The notes under the pieces: generated by a model
The model's input: only the letters and a program-made list of their open reading frames with translations
The model's database searches: none
Told to the model about the DNA's origin: nothing
Assembly: GCF_036324505.1 (NCBI RefSeq)
Contig: NC_086370.1
Span: forward strand, 14,224,600 to 14,288,599
Length of the DNA stretch: 64,000 nt
Origin: Eleginops maclovinus
Taxonomy: Eukaryota > Chordata > Actinopteri > Perciformes > Eleginopidae
Direction: 5' to 3'
Position numbers and translations under genes: made by a program
Shown here: in pieces, positions 35,201 through 48,392 of the stretch
How positions within the stretch are numbered: position 1 is the stretch's first letter
Layout of the letters: every line of letters starts with the position of its first letter

Positions 35201-36933
35201 GAGAGCAATATTTGAGGAAGTGATGCTCCTGAAACGCTCCTTTGCATTTTTTTTTATAGGATATGGATTGATTGAATGCCTACTTGTGTGTGTGCGTGCA
35301 AATGCTCTAGTTTCTTTAAGATTGATAGCGCATCATGTGTCGGTGTGTGTCTTTTGTGTCTGTATGTTTTCCTCCAGGAGTGCTCCATAGCAACAGGCAG
35401 CATATCTTCTTCAAATATCTGTTTCTCACACACCATACCCTGTGACCTTTCTGTTGTCTGTGTGCATGCACGTCCTTGCTTGGGTGCGTCTGTGATAATG
35501 TGTTGGTGTGTCCTTGTACATCAGTGTGTGGGCCATTTGACCTTTCTTAGTGTACATTCATTATTAGCTGCATAATAGATAATATGGAACCACCCGCTGT
35601 GCCTGTCCTCATGATCAAGATATTGAAGCAGTGCCAACCCTTCCCAAAGAGCTTTTTGTGCCTCTTTTCGCTCAAACAAAGCCAATATCGTCACAATTGT
35701 GCAGTGCTGATAACAATTTGGCATGCTTTAGCGAAGTGTCAGTTTATCAGTCTTAGACTACTTCATGTATCTCTCAGTGGAAACAAGAGAGACATCTTTA
35801 ATATATATCTTGACGCGGTTGTCGTGGTATGTTAATATCAGTGTTAGACTAATAACTGGTTGCATATTTAATTTCCGGGAAAAGCAGACAGTGCTCTTTA
35901 GAAATCAATTTTCTTTTGCTCCATCACCATGTCAGGAAAGTGGCCAGCTGCCAAGTAGAGAGGAGACGAGGGAAGGAGAGGGGCATATTGTGGGTGCATT
36001 AGTGAATAAGCAAAGGAAACATGCTTATCAGATGTAGAAGTCATTATTTTCTGTCTAAAAAAAGTATTTTCTTTCTCAAAACTTCTATACGTATGTGAAT
36101 AGATGCAGGTTGAAGATGCCAACTTCCTATTCATAACAAACAACTAACAACGGTGCTGTGAGGTCATGCCCTATTTTATCCATGCCAGAGTGTGTTTGAG
36201 TGTGTTCATTTGTTTGTGATGCACAGCATGCAGTCCCAGCTCATACATATCAATAGCATATTCCTTTGTTTGCATTTGTGTTTGCTCATAATTCACAAAG
36301 CACATGACCCGGCACAGTATGGTGTTTATATGCAAGCTATCTTTGTAGATAGGCGATGTGTATCCGGGGACTGTAATTCATAATAAAAAAATAACTTACT
36401 GCGCTATCATAGATTCGGTGCTGCATGTGTAAAGGCTGTTGGCATTGCTCGCTTACTTGGACATATTCCTGCAAGATAAAATAAAAAAGCATTGCCTTTT
36501 CCTCTTCAATTCCCTTATCATACTCATATTCACTTTCAGGAAAGGCATTGTATTCTGTGAATCAAATGGCATAGGAGGTGGAGTTCATGTGACGCGAGTA
36601 GGCAGTAGTAGATGTGTGGGTGAATAAAAACAATAAAATAATCTAATTTAATCTTGTTTGACTTAGTTCAATCTAGAAGAGTTTTACTTGCTTTTCTTTT
36701 CTGAGTAGTTTCAACATGGACTTTGTTTCCTTTGTTTGATCCTTTGACAGTTGATTGCTATGGTCAATGCCATTGATCTGCACTGTTCTTGTTGCTGGAG
36801 GCACTGTTCTCTAACAAACACAAAAGGATCAACCAAGCTCTCACAAAAAAGCTGAAATCAATCCTTCCAACGCAATAACACACACCATCTTAGAGAACAC
36901 AGTCCAGCTTAGTTTATTATATTTCAGTGTATT

Positions 36934-37026
36934 GCTTTCAGACAGGGACAGTGCATTATTAACATTTCTGAGAATCCGTTAGCCAGAATGGCACATTTTG
37001 ATCTGTAGTTTCTGCCCCGGGCATGC
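36934..37026. mobile_element. dispersed teleost repeat relic
   Basis: Contains cagacagggacagtgcat, then attaacatttctg, then gttagccagaatgg, then tgatctgtagtttctgcccc. I recognise this series as a common fish interspersed repeat (GACAGGGACAGTGCA, AACATTTCTGT, TTAGCCA, ATCTGTAGTCCCTGGGCA). The copy is diverged and its class is uncertain. Confidence 0.5.
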
Positions 37027-38678
37027 AAAACTTAAAAGCCCAGACATAGGGAATAAAAGCTTAGAAAATAGAATCAGACATGGAAGACAGCTCATCTATT
37101 AGCAAAACTCAGCTCCCGGCAAACTGAATAAACAGAAACCTCTACAGTGTGAGAGTCAAGTACGATCAATCCCAATGATCATATAGTCAGCCCAGCATGA
37201 AAACAACAAAAACTTTCCTTAACCACTATTGCACTTGCCTTACTTAACCCTGACCTGCGTAATCCATTCAGCACAATTGCACTGAGGATCTACAGCATGC
37301 AACATCCTTCAAGGAGGAATGTCTGAGCTTTGAGAAATGCAGTCCTACAAATGCAGAGTCAAAAACCTCTTACAAAAGGTGCAGTAATTGGCCAGTTTTT
37401 ACCTCTGGGCTATTGTGCGGATCCCTGCAGGCATGGCAACTTACATTTATACTTAGCAAACACTTGAACACAAATAAAAATAGGAGACCTGTGATTGACA
37501 GGTGATTCTACAAGAATATCCGTATCCCCTTAGGACCCACTGACACCATTAACTCTCAGCTGTGTTGCACTGACACTATTAATACCCCTGTTTATAGTCA
37601 AACCACCAAATTAATGGCGTAATATTGGTTTCAGTCAAGCTTTTTGTGCCATAGAATTAGAGATTATTTTAAGGATTAGTCAGAGTGAAAGTGTCATATT
37701 TCTTGTATAAATATTAGTATAATAATACGTTGTTTGAATTAATATCAGTTCAGTAATGAAAGAGAGTGAGAGAGAAGTGAGAGATTTGGAGAAAGGAAAG
37801 TCATTACAAACCATTATTTGGTTTGTGTCACTTCAGCTGTTCCACTTATTGCAATTGTATGCCTGATTTGTTTTACACTTCTTATTTCCAAGTTTATTAT
37901 TTGTATGTCTCACTCTAGCTCAGTCTTTTAGCCAACACATGTCTTTTGTGTTGAGGTGCACGTTCCCTCATGGGAAATCTGTTTGCTCCCTTCTCCATTT
38001 CTCTTTAATCTCCCTACCGGTAGCCTATAATACATATTGTTCTTGGAAATAGAGTGTAAGATTGCTCATGTGTGCGTTTTTGTTTGGGTTTAGAAAATAC
38101 ATTAATGAAAATATAGAGTTATAATATCATCCTCAAGTGCTCTGACTGCTGTTTTAATGTCTGCCTACCAGAGGCTATGTGCTATATGTGTGTGTGTTTT
38201 ATACTGAGGTGAACTCTTGCTACCTACAGCGAAAAATCGTTGAATTGAGTGCTTTTGTGCTTAGTGCAATACCATGTTTGAAGACCCTCTTTTATCGACT
38301 GCACCATTTTCTTGCTTTGTTTGATCCTCAAACCATGCTTTGACATCCGTATAGTCTCAGGTCTAATGCACTTGCTATCGAATCTGAGTGTGAGGTGCAT
38401 AAAATCAAGCTATTGTTTAGTCTCTAATTGCTCTTATGCTTTCAAGGAGAAAATATTGTGATGAGAACTATGCCAAGAAAGTTACACTAAACAATAAAAG
38501 AACATTTGGAGAGAGAGTGCAGAAGATAAAAAAAAGTGCAATTAGTTGCTAATGGAACAGATAGACCCCAACAGTTTTGTTGCTATTCAGCATAGCACCC
38601 CCCATATGTTACAGTAACAAAACAACTCCCGTTCAAACTTCAGGCCGTCTTCGTCTCCCCCCATTAGCTCAGTAACTG

Positions 38679-38682
38679 CACA

Positions 38683-38736
<54 letters not shown>
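38679..38736. repeat. compound (CA)11(GA)18 microsatellite
   Basis: A CA tract switches directly to a GA tract without interruption, inside zmat4 intron 1. Confidence 0.97.
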
Positions 38737-38739
<3 letters not shown>

Positions 38740-41700
38740 TGATATGCTCCGTTAAACTGGGAAAACCTAACTTTGCCTGGGATAATAGTCTTTGTTAACC
38801 CTCTGATGAATCCATATATCGTGGCCTAAAGCTGAAGATCTGCCATTAATACCATCAACAAGTAATGGCCCACAGAAGATTTTAGGAGATAAAAGTAACA
38901 CACAACATTGTGAATAAAACGGTCGGATAAACACAAAATAGGTTACAAAGTCTATGAATCAGAGGAATACAGTGGCCTTACCCTGAGATAGTGCTACTAT
39001 AGACTGTTCAATCTTATTCATCCAACTGTTATAAAATGTAGAATACTCAACAAAGAGCCAAGAAGAGATCAAACTAGTGTCAAGTGCCATGACATCTTTA
39101 CATTGCTGTGCTATTTCACTGCAATATTGCCTAGAAGTGATTGGGAAGAGACACATAAAGATGTATGAGGTCTTCTATAGGGCTGAATACAAATATATGA
39201 ATGCAAAAATGGCAGAACATGAAGTCTTCAGCTCCTTAATTGTAGAGAAGATTTTTCTCTGTTTTCTATCATAAACTAGAAGTGCCTGATCACTTCTCGC
39301 CAATCATTGATAAGAGACACTGGTTGATACATGTGCAGCTCAAGACCAGTAAACACAGTGCTTTGCAACAGGTTTGTAGTACTAGCTTGATTGAAAACGG
39401 GCAACTGGCACTTCATATGGTGATTGCACAAGATAAATATAGGTCAGATGATCAACAAAGATGTTACAATGAATCCTGGGAGGGGCATGATTGTGAGTAC
39501 CAACAGTTCATAGAAACCCATACAATACGTTTAGATATATTTCACCCAAAACCATCAAATTGTTGCATTACATCCAATATTAGGTTATCAATTAAACCAG
39601 TAGGATGCATCATCTAAGGAACCACGACTCTCCGTACCATTTGTTGTCCCAATCCATTAAGCAGATGTAGAGGTACTGTTTTTCACAGGGCAAGTTAAAA
39701 CCTCGAACTGCAGTATCACCAACGTTATTAGCATTCATAGCTTGGTCTCTTCTGCAAGGAAGAGCAGAGATTGTACACCCATCTCAAATATAATTAAACA
39801 TATCTGCAAGTAGCCTTAAGAGGAATGAGTGTCTCTAACTTCAAGTTGCATTGCAATGTATTCCAGTAGTAAGGTGCATAATACAGAAGCTTATCTCCCT
39901 TTTTTTTGCTATAGAGTAGATAAGTCTAGCCTACACTATCCCTCATGAATAATCCCTGCCCTCAAGGCCACATTTCTTCCACCGGGAGAGAAAATAGGAA
40001 ATAGAGAAGAAGAAATGGGGAAAGGAAGCAGAAAGATGAAAGGTATAGTGTTAATACGTGTGGCTGTTTTTAACTGTCAATATCAAGTTGCTCCAAATAG
40101 CTCTTAAGGGGATATTCAGGCTTAAATAGAATATAGAGCACAACAAGCAGTGACCAAAGGGAGAGCGAAATAAAATACAGACACACACACTGAGAGGGAG
40201 GAGTGTGTGACCCGACCTTGGCATTAAGTGACATTTCTTTTGTACCACACTGTCTCTTCCTAAGAGAACGTACCCTCTCGGTGCAGTGTGAAAAGAACAA
40301 TTAGGGAACAGAGAGCAACCCCTCACACGGATTTGTCATTTTGGATCTTTAACTGTTGGCTCTTGGTTTTATTTTCCATGACAACATGTGTATGTTTGCA
40401 CCCTGGCTGTATTTGAGTCAGTGTATGTTTGCAGTGTGCAGCATTAACCAGAAATTGAACAAAGTCAGCTCCTGCAGTGCAAACAGAATGAGTGAGGATG
40501 GAGGTTCAGTCTTGGGCTCCGGCTCCTTATAAAGACATTATTCCCCTCAGTCTAGTAGCTACCTTTGATTGCTACTGTTCAAAGGTAAGGGGGGGGAAAA
40601 GGAATGATGGTGTCGGAAAGATCACATTACCGAAAGTGAAACAGGAAACAATTTGTAATGTGGAACATCAAAGTGACACGGCAGCGTACCTTTGCAATAT
40701 AGGGTTCCATATTATTAACCCTGCAACCCTTTCCTTTGTTATTCCCACTAGTGACTCATTAGACAGGTCATTGGCTCCCAGGCTGATGTCAATATTTCAT
40801 CGTCTGTATGCATAATTTGACAGTTAAATCAGAGCAGCCTTTTCAAAGGAAAAAGAAACTATAAAATTGTGAGCGCAGAAGAGGGAGAGGGGAACAGGCA
40901 ACCCTTCTGATGGAGCAGAAAAGGAAAGATTGATGAGGGAGGAAAAGAAACAATAGGGAACCTACAGAACTGCCCCAACCACCAGCTGCTCTCTTCTTAT
41001 TCCTTATCATCCCTGTCTCTTTAACTTTTGATTTCTGTTTGATCTCCTTTTTCTGTCTTTAACAAGTTCCTGTCTAGTATACAATATACCAGTGTTTCCC
41101 AAACTCTGGTATAAAAAATACTGGGGTTATGTGAGGTTATGTGAAAGAGGCCTGCTGAAATACCTAACAACTGCAATCCAACTGGCCCAAATTCTCCTTT
41201 CATTTTATTATAGAGAACAGTTATTTATTACCTATATACATCACATTCCAATGTTTTAAAAATAAACTGTGGATCAAAAATATATTATTAAGAATATATG
41301 ACATAGTATGACCCAGTCATTTAAGTGACAGCTGAATGCAGGATGAATCTGTCTCCTTACACGCTGATAATAAGTGGGATTTTGAAACATTTATTTAAAT
41401 AAAAAAATCAGTTAATAGGCAAGCTACAATGCTGACCTAAGTTAGGTGAACCTTTCAATGCTGGAGAAGAGTGTGAGCAGACGGTTGAGCCGCTGAGGGA
41501 CATAGCTTCTAGCAAAAAGAGAAATACATTACCCAACAGCAACATGGGATTTACCGTCACTGGGCTAAAAGGAAAAGACAAGGCTAAATAAAGGCAAGGT
41601 TTGATTCATTGTCACACTCACGCTATCTGCAGTGGGAAGTGGTACTTGGTAGTAATTAGGTTTGGTATAGGGAGTAAATGGACTAAAAGTGTTTTGGAAA

Positions 41701-44700
41701 CTCACCATTGTTTCCATAAAAGGTGTGTTTTCAGTTCATACATGAAAGTATCTGTGATGGAAGCAGTGTCTCTTAAGCCCACGGTGGGTAAAACATTACT
41801 GTATATCTATGTCACTACAATAAGGGCTCTCATTTCATAATGCTATCTAGTTGTGAGTGATACTACAAAGTAATTAATATGCTAAGCCCAGGCGACAGAA
41901 AAGCTGTCTAAGTGGTTGCATTTACTAGACAAGAACAAAAAAGTAATGTCCAATTCAAAGCCAGCTTTTTAATGAATGGTGGGCCGGCGGCTCAGATTTG
42001 AGGGCGGGCTCAGAGTTCACATGAGTGTTAAATACTTGATGTGGTCTTAAAGGGGAATCCCCTTAGGGTTCATACCGTCTTCAGATGCCTCAGGCTTTCG
42101 TGCATTTGCTAAGATTCGTCTAGTTAAAGAATCCCGTTTCTAATTGAGATTTTCTGAATCATTTTCCTCTCTGTCCTTACTTCAATGGAAGAGGTCTCTT
42201 GAAATATATATTCACCTTTCTGGCATATATCTTTTTACTGACTCCCATTTAATAATTCACCACATACTTTTAGATCCCCTATGAACTTCAGCCTAGATTT
42301 TAAAGTGTTTTTCTATAACATGAAATACTTTCAACTAGTTAACTCAATTTTAGTTTTGTTGACCTACCAATATTCAATAATACTGTTTATAAAAATCTAT
42401 GAGAGTTCCCTCAAATAGCAGAGCCTTTTCTGACAGAATCAACACTGACATTTTTCATTAATGATAAACTGATTCCATATTTTCAGTGACTTCTGTTTGA
42501 GTCTGAGCCAAAAATAAGATGCTTGTTAAACCGTACCTCTAGAAGGCCGAGCAATAAAAAAAGGAATGGAAAGATGAACTGAAGTTGAACTGTCCGCTGA
42601 ATCTAAATTTAACACGTGCCTATTTGTGTTTCATGCCAGCAAAATATGCACGTCGCACTAATTAGATTCTCAAAAAACATAGAACACAGTAACAGTCCTT
42701 TATACAGCTGCTCTGTTCTGATATTGTGGGAATGAAACCGCTTTCCTCATTAGGACGTCTAAGCCCATGTTACTAGGAGAAATCACATCCAAAGCACCAA
42801 TTATAGCCCCCTCCCTCACTTTTCCCTCTTTCCTCACTGCATTCATTTTTCCCGCACTATCTGTCTCTTCATCTTTTCGCTTCGATGGGCTTGCCATTCT
42901 ATTAATCTCAGCAACAGATTGCCTCTATTAATTAGTCTCCCATCTCCCATCTTGCATGTAATAATCAGAGGTAATAGAGATATTAGGAAGATAAGGTTAT
43001 TTCTGCAGCCACAATCACTTTTAATTAGCCTGAAGATGAAGAGATAGATTCGCTCCTGCCTGGCTGACGTCCAGACAGCGCAAGGTCTTTTTATTGCCGC
43101 AAAATTCTGGGAGGACACGAACTCTGCAGCAAATATAATGTGTCAGTTTGCAAAAAATATCTGTTACAACATGTCTCAAAGGACACTTCACATAGTGAGA
43201 GTAATAACGCATCCCTGCCTCTAGACACAACACATTTCCAGCTTGTTGTCAGTGATTTTTTCAGAATGAATATTATTCCTCACAGACACATATAAGTTAC
43301 ACAGCACAAAAAGAGGTAATACTAATGTGTGCTTCTCTAATTCAAATGAATCTGCATGGCCATTTAATTTTAAAATATGGGGGTCATACTGTCGGCTCAA
43401 CGACATAATTGAGAAAATGTCTATACAGCATGTCGGTAGTTAATTGGAAGGTCCAAGGTGCACTAAACAGACAAGGAGACCAGACAGGGGTAATTACCGG
43501 TGGTGTGTTGAAATGTGTGTGCGCTCACATGTGTGTCACTGTGTGAGAGTCAGTGCTTTCGCTTAGAGGTAATTACACACTAGACTATAAATAAAGAACA
43601 CCAACTCCTGTTGCTACTTCTCCCTGCTGACACATGGAGTAGTTTTTTTTTCTGATCTCATCGCTAATGTTGTGATTTCCCGGCTACCGTGCTGGACAAA
43701 GTAACTAGAGCTGACCTCTGCAGCATTCATGTATCTCACTCTATAAAACACTTTGCCGCTGCAAGCACTGTCCTGTCGCTTCCTCAGGGCAAGGAGCTGA
43801 TCCAGTTTAATGGTTGATGTTCCTGGAGTGTTCCCTACATACCCGTTACTCACCCTAACCCTGTCAGAGCACTGCCTACAGGGCACACATAATGAAGAGA
43901 ATAGAAAATGTAACACAACACCGCAGAGCACATCATTAAACCATTTTCTATTACGGTACTCAGTATAAATTTCTTTAAAAACACTGCTGCCAGGTTTTTA
44001 AGGGCCCAGCTCCATGGTTCCCAGCGGGATGCTCAGGTCTCCATAGTGTTACTGGTCAGGCAGTTTTAGCACAACCTACATTTTAACACACCATTTTTCT
44101 CCAGGGAATCTTGCAGGAGACCTTATAACAATTTAACCCAGAGGCTGTAATCCTTATCCGTGTTGCTACCGGCTATACTGTGCAGCTTTACAGCATTATT
44201 ATTTCCTGCCAGTGTTCAGAAACCTATGCGAAGAGGGGGAATGGTGGGTTTTGGATAAGTATTTCTAAATTGTCAAAATTCAAATTTAGGGTGGGAGGAA
44301 ATGCTTTGGGTTTGTTACTCATACAGCCCAGTTGTAAAAACAAAGGTTGGCGAAGTAATGAGAGCAGTCAGAGCAGAGCTTAGTGAAGAAATTACTGTAT
44401 TGAGTTGGAGAGATGAATATATTTATCACAAAAAAGGCAAAACATGACATATATTTGAGTCCTCTTTGTCCTATCCACTTGAATGGCTGCATCACAATTT
44501 TAATACCATTTCTCTTTGTAATAGAAGTGAATGAAGTCAGACAAGGACACATTTTTTACTTAGGGGTCTAAAAAGCAACTGATAAAGATGACTGACAATA
44601 TCTGGTCTTGAATAATGGCAAGATGGATACAAAAAAAGTTTCTAAAATTCTTGAACAGTGTTCTTGCACTTTCCTAAATGTGTTTAACTATTGGTAGGTA

Positions 44701-45334
44701 TGAAAAGGGTCCAACCGTCTGCTCTATACGGCAACATTCACTGAGTAATATTAGATTTTACAAACCAAACATAAAGGCTACACTGATAAAAATGATGCAT
44801 TTTCTAAGTTGAACTCCCAACAATTCATTATGGAGTTAAGAATAGGAACATCTCGAACAACTCTAACATTACCATGCTCATAACCCATTAGTGTATCATT
44901 AATGCGACACTTTGAGAGGGCCGTTACGTTTAAATTCATACATATAATCTTGATGATTATCATTAAAACCGTAATTAAAAATCAAGCATTAGCTTCATGT
45001 TCAGTGAGCGTTATTAAATTATTTTAAAATATATATATTTAAAAGCTTATTGCTAAGTAAGGAGCAGGAACTCCAGCCAAAGCCTCAGGCCAACATTCTC
45101 AAGACTGGAGCCAAAATCATCTGAGAGAAGATGTTCTGACAGAGAGGATCAACATTTATTTGGGATGAACTGTCGTGTGGAATCTGTCCCTCTAAAGGGA
45201 ATTCTATTTCTAAATTGAGAGGAGACGCATGCACCACTAACTCTCACTGTAAGGTTGTGAAATGTTATTCCATTCTGCATTGTTATCCTATTCATATGTA
45301 CTTCTGTTTGGTCATGTGTGTTGTGTAGTCTCAG

Positions 45335-45445
45335 ATGAAGATGAAGTCGTCGGGCGTCGTGGACGGAGGCTTGTTCACAGAGAGCTACTGTAACATCTGC
45401 AATGCCCAGCTCATCTCTGAGTCGCAGCGCACCGCTCACTACGAG
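45335..45445 (+). CDS. zmat4: zmat4 first certain coding exon (N-terminus, most of zinc finger 1)
   Basis: A 111-nt exon beginning with ATG directly after tctcag and ending TACGAG before gtcagt; 37 codons, phase 0 at both ends. The peptide starts MKMKSSGVV and contains [20 protein letters not shown], which matches human ZMAT4 (MKSSDIDQDLF and [15 protein letters not shown], from memory) very well. Cys19, Cys22 and His35 of the first matrin/U1-type C2H2 finger lie here; the second histidine is in the next exon. Two ATGs occur two codons apart, and the second (MKSS) aligns with the human start. An alternative acceptor at 45327-45328 would add six nucleotides upstream. ZMAT4 is a little-studied relative of ZNF346/JAZ, a family whose fingers bind double-stranded RNA; function here is inferred from family. 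Confidence 0.93.
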
Positions 45446-45770
45446 GTCAGTCCGTCTCCACTTTCACACCAATGTTCAATAAAAACTGAATAAAACAAAA
45501 TGTTGCTACGAACACTGCTTTGATGAGCAGATTCCTTCACGGTGCGCTTCGCATCAGCCTTATTTGTACCAATCTGTGCTTTTGTTATTGTGCTCATCCA
45601 TTATACATAGACTTAATGCTGCATGGTAATGTTAGTCATTTGCACACAAACAAACACGCAGACTTTTTGTTTTAATGTAGTCTACCTCTCAGCCGTCTCC
45701 CTTTGAGTCATTTAATGAAAGGCCATTCAATAATCAGCCCTCTGCAATATTTAACTAGGGTGGGTGGGGG

Positions 45771-45827
<57 letters not shown>

Positions 45828-48299
45828 GCATTGAGGTCGTCCTTGATTACAAGACACAATTGAGATTAACAAGTAGACTAATGACGACAAGACCCTTATC
45901 AGGAGGGAATTAAGCAGTGTGCATATATCTGCACGCATGTGTGCCAACCACATTCACTTAAAAGTATTTCTAGATTGCAACCTACCTCCAACAAAAACAC
46001 ACAGCCTTGATTCTCCCAGAGTAGGCCAGCTCAGTTTATTTTTTCTCCGTGTCACCTTTACTTTCTATAGAGGTCAGTAGACCAACGAGACAAGGCAGGG
46101 AGTTTTTGCTTCTTAGATTCGATTAGAAAAAAAGGCAATCGAAGGCAGGTTTACTTGTAGAGCTCATTCCATACAGACGGTAACATAAGATGACGATTAG
46201 ACAACAACAACAGGTCAAAGAAAGCACAACTTTCACGTGGGATGATTTGAGGAAGAGTCCACGATTCTGGAGTCGATCCTCATCAGGACTAAGGCAGTAA
46301 TGCAGCTGAAGCGCTTCGATCAATGACTAAAAACCCCAAGATAATACCTTGTGTACTTCAGCAGGTCGTTACAACAATAAGCAATAACAGCTCACTTGCA
46401 ACTACTATTCATAAACTGACTTGAATAGATGGACTACAAGTAATACAAATGTTAACTGTAAGCGAGGGGTCCTTTAGCTAGCGATATATGAATGTGATTG
46501 TCAATTGAAAAATAAATGGTACCCCCGGCTCCACTGTGCAGCACATTTGGAAACAAATGAAATGTGTTCTGTGTTGTTGGTAGCTCTAAAAAAAAAAAAC
46601 TAGAAAAATTGACTGCTTTCTGCTTTAAGAAGAAATGTCTTCTTAAAACCCCGCTGTGACATTCACCGATATTTTTGTATTGGGGATTTGTTCTAAAGAA
46701 AATAATCTAACCACAGGCAGGAGCAGACTGTACGCACATTCGAGTCCTGTTTTCTTTGATCTTACCGTTGTGTAATATAGGATTAAAATTGGAATTTTAA
46801 CATTAAGCCCTCAAATTGAAAAAACATTCCTCTGCCCTGCCTGTCTCCTCCAACTTGACTTTGAGAGGAAGAAGAGACAGACACAGATCCTTTAGAGAAG
46901 GGCAGGCGCTGAGGGTTGGTGCGGGGTAACCATGGTGACACAAGGTCCCGCTTTTAGCCCGTATCCCGGAGCCATCGACTGCATGACCATTTATACACCT
47001 ATAAACACAAGGATACACTCAGACACACAAGCACTGACAAAATGCATTAAAGTAGTCTGACATGTGAGGAGGCATGTGATGTGTGGGGTGGGGTGGGGGG
47101 GTGTATTTCTTCTCCCCGGGGGAAGACGATCCAATCTAAGCACTGAACTAGCCAGCACAGAGTCTTGTCACTCTCCAATGCAATTTCTTTGTTCAGCCAT
47201 GATATACATTTAAAGTTAGTGCTCTTTTCCACCAATCAACAGCAGACTGATTCCTTCACAAGTAATTCCAGTTCTGGTGGATAAAGCCAATTTAATACGT
47301 TTGACACTTTTCATCAAGTCCATCCCTTATCAATCAATTTTCACCCTTGATGCTTTGCAAACCCAATTGTATCCCTGCATTGTCATAGAATCATTTATAT
47401 CTAACTGCAATTTGTAACGCATTCGATCTCTTTGACAGTTTCAACACTTGCTTCTGGAAAATTGTCCCAGCACTGGAATTTATAGATAATACTAGTTGTC
47501 ACATTGTAGAAAGGAGTGAAGGTCACAGAGCATGACAATAAAAGGATGTGTATAGAACAAGATACACACACGCGCAGACAAACACCCACACACAGAGATC
47601 TGTCTTAACACATACTCATGCACTAATCTTTACCCTGCAGTATGTCCAAAGAATGTCATTGTTCTGAAACAAAGTGACAGCTAGTAGCTTCAAGGACAGC
47701 TCACTTATTAGAGCTTATAGAGATAGTGACGGAGGCAGAAACACCCACAGACAGGTGGGACGAAAACACAACAATATCAATGACTAAGCAACACGAACAC
47801 TAACAGTTCAATACTGTACTTGAACTGTAAAGCTCACTATAAGCTTTTTTAGATTGTACACTCATTTTTTCCCATTAGAATAATATCCTAAATGATATTA
47901 ATCATGACTCCCCAAAAGGGCTCTTTGCCTTTTATTTTAATCAAGCCACTATGGATATCACCGTTTCAATTTTACCACCCTCTAAATGAGTGCCTCGCTT
48001 AATTTAGCACTGAGTCAGTGTTCACAGGTGAAATAAAGAGCGCCCCCCAGCACACCCCCTTTCGTAACATCTTACTCAGGGCTCCCAAAAAGCTGAGGCT
48101 GGCCCGGACCATTAGTCACCTAGCCGGGAGCAAAACCGTCTGATAGTATCATCAACTGCAGCGGAGATAACAGCCTGGAGGAAATGGCCAAAGTGGAGTG
48201 ACAGTCATTGATTTTGGTTTCCACTTGGCTCAGTTGATAAAATAAATCTCAGTTCACTCAGTCTGACACTCTTACTCTCTCTTACTGTCTTTTTCTCAG
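45446..48299 (+). other. zmat4: zmat4 intron 2 (2.9 kb)
   Basis: Bounded by gtcagt and tttttctcag. It holds a (GT)n tract at 45773-45824 and two G-run clusters on the sense strand (45758-45773 and 47085-47101). The interval 48000-48240 just before the exon is non-repetitive and a candidate conserved element. No gene inside. Confidence 0.85.
45773..45824 (+). repeat. (GT)n microsatellite, about 26 units
   Basis: Perfect GT tract directly after a G-run cluster, about 330 nt downstream of a zmat4 coding exon. Confidence 0.97.
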
Positions 48300-48392
48300 A
48301 GCAAGAAGCATGCCAACAAGGTACGTCTGTTCTACATGCTTCACCCTGAAGATGGAGGACCACCTTCCAAGAGACTGCGGCCAGATAACCCA
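48300..48392 (+). CDS. zmat4: zmat4 coding exon (end of zinc finger 1, linker)
   Basis: A 93-nt, 31-codon exon, phase 0 at both ends. The peptide begins [20 protein letters not shown]; human ZMAT4 has SRKHASKVRLYYMLHP as I recall. It supplies His41, completing the C-x2-C-x12-H-x5-H pattern of finger 1. The remainder is a basic linker ([11 protein letters not shown]). The acceptor is excellent (tctttttctcag). The donor is weak: the last exon base is A, followed by gtatgc. A better-looking donor, AAG followed by gtacgt, lies inside the exon at 48320/48321, in frame (see findings). Confidence 0.92.

Noticed and set aside
34735..35247. 170-aa open frame on the minus strand
   Set aside because: Includes a poly(Cys-Val) stretch from a CA/GT repeat and no recognisable domain.
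41090..41109. cagtgtttcccaaactctgg, resembling a hAT-type transposon terminus
   Set aside because: No partner inverted repeat or target duplication was seen nearby.
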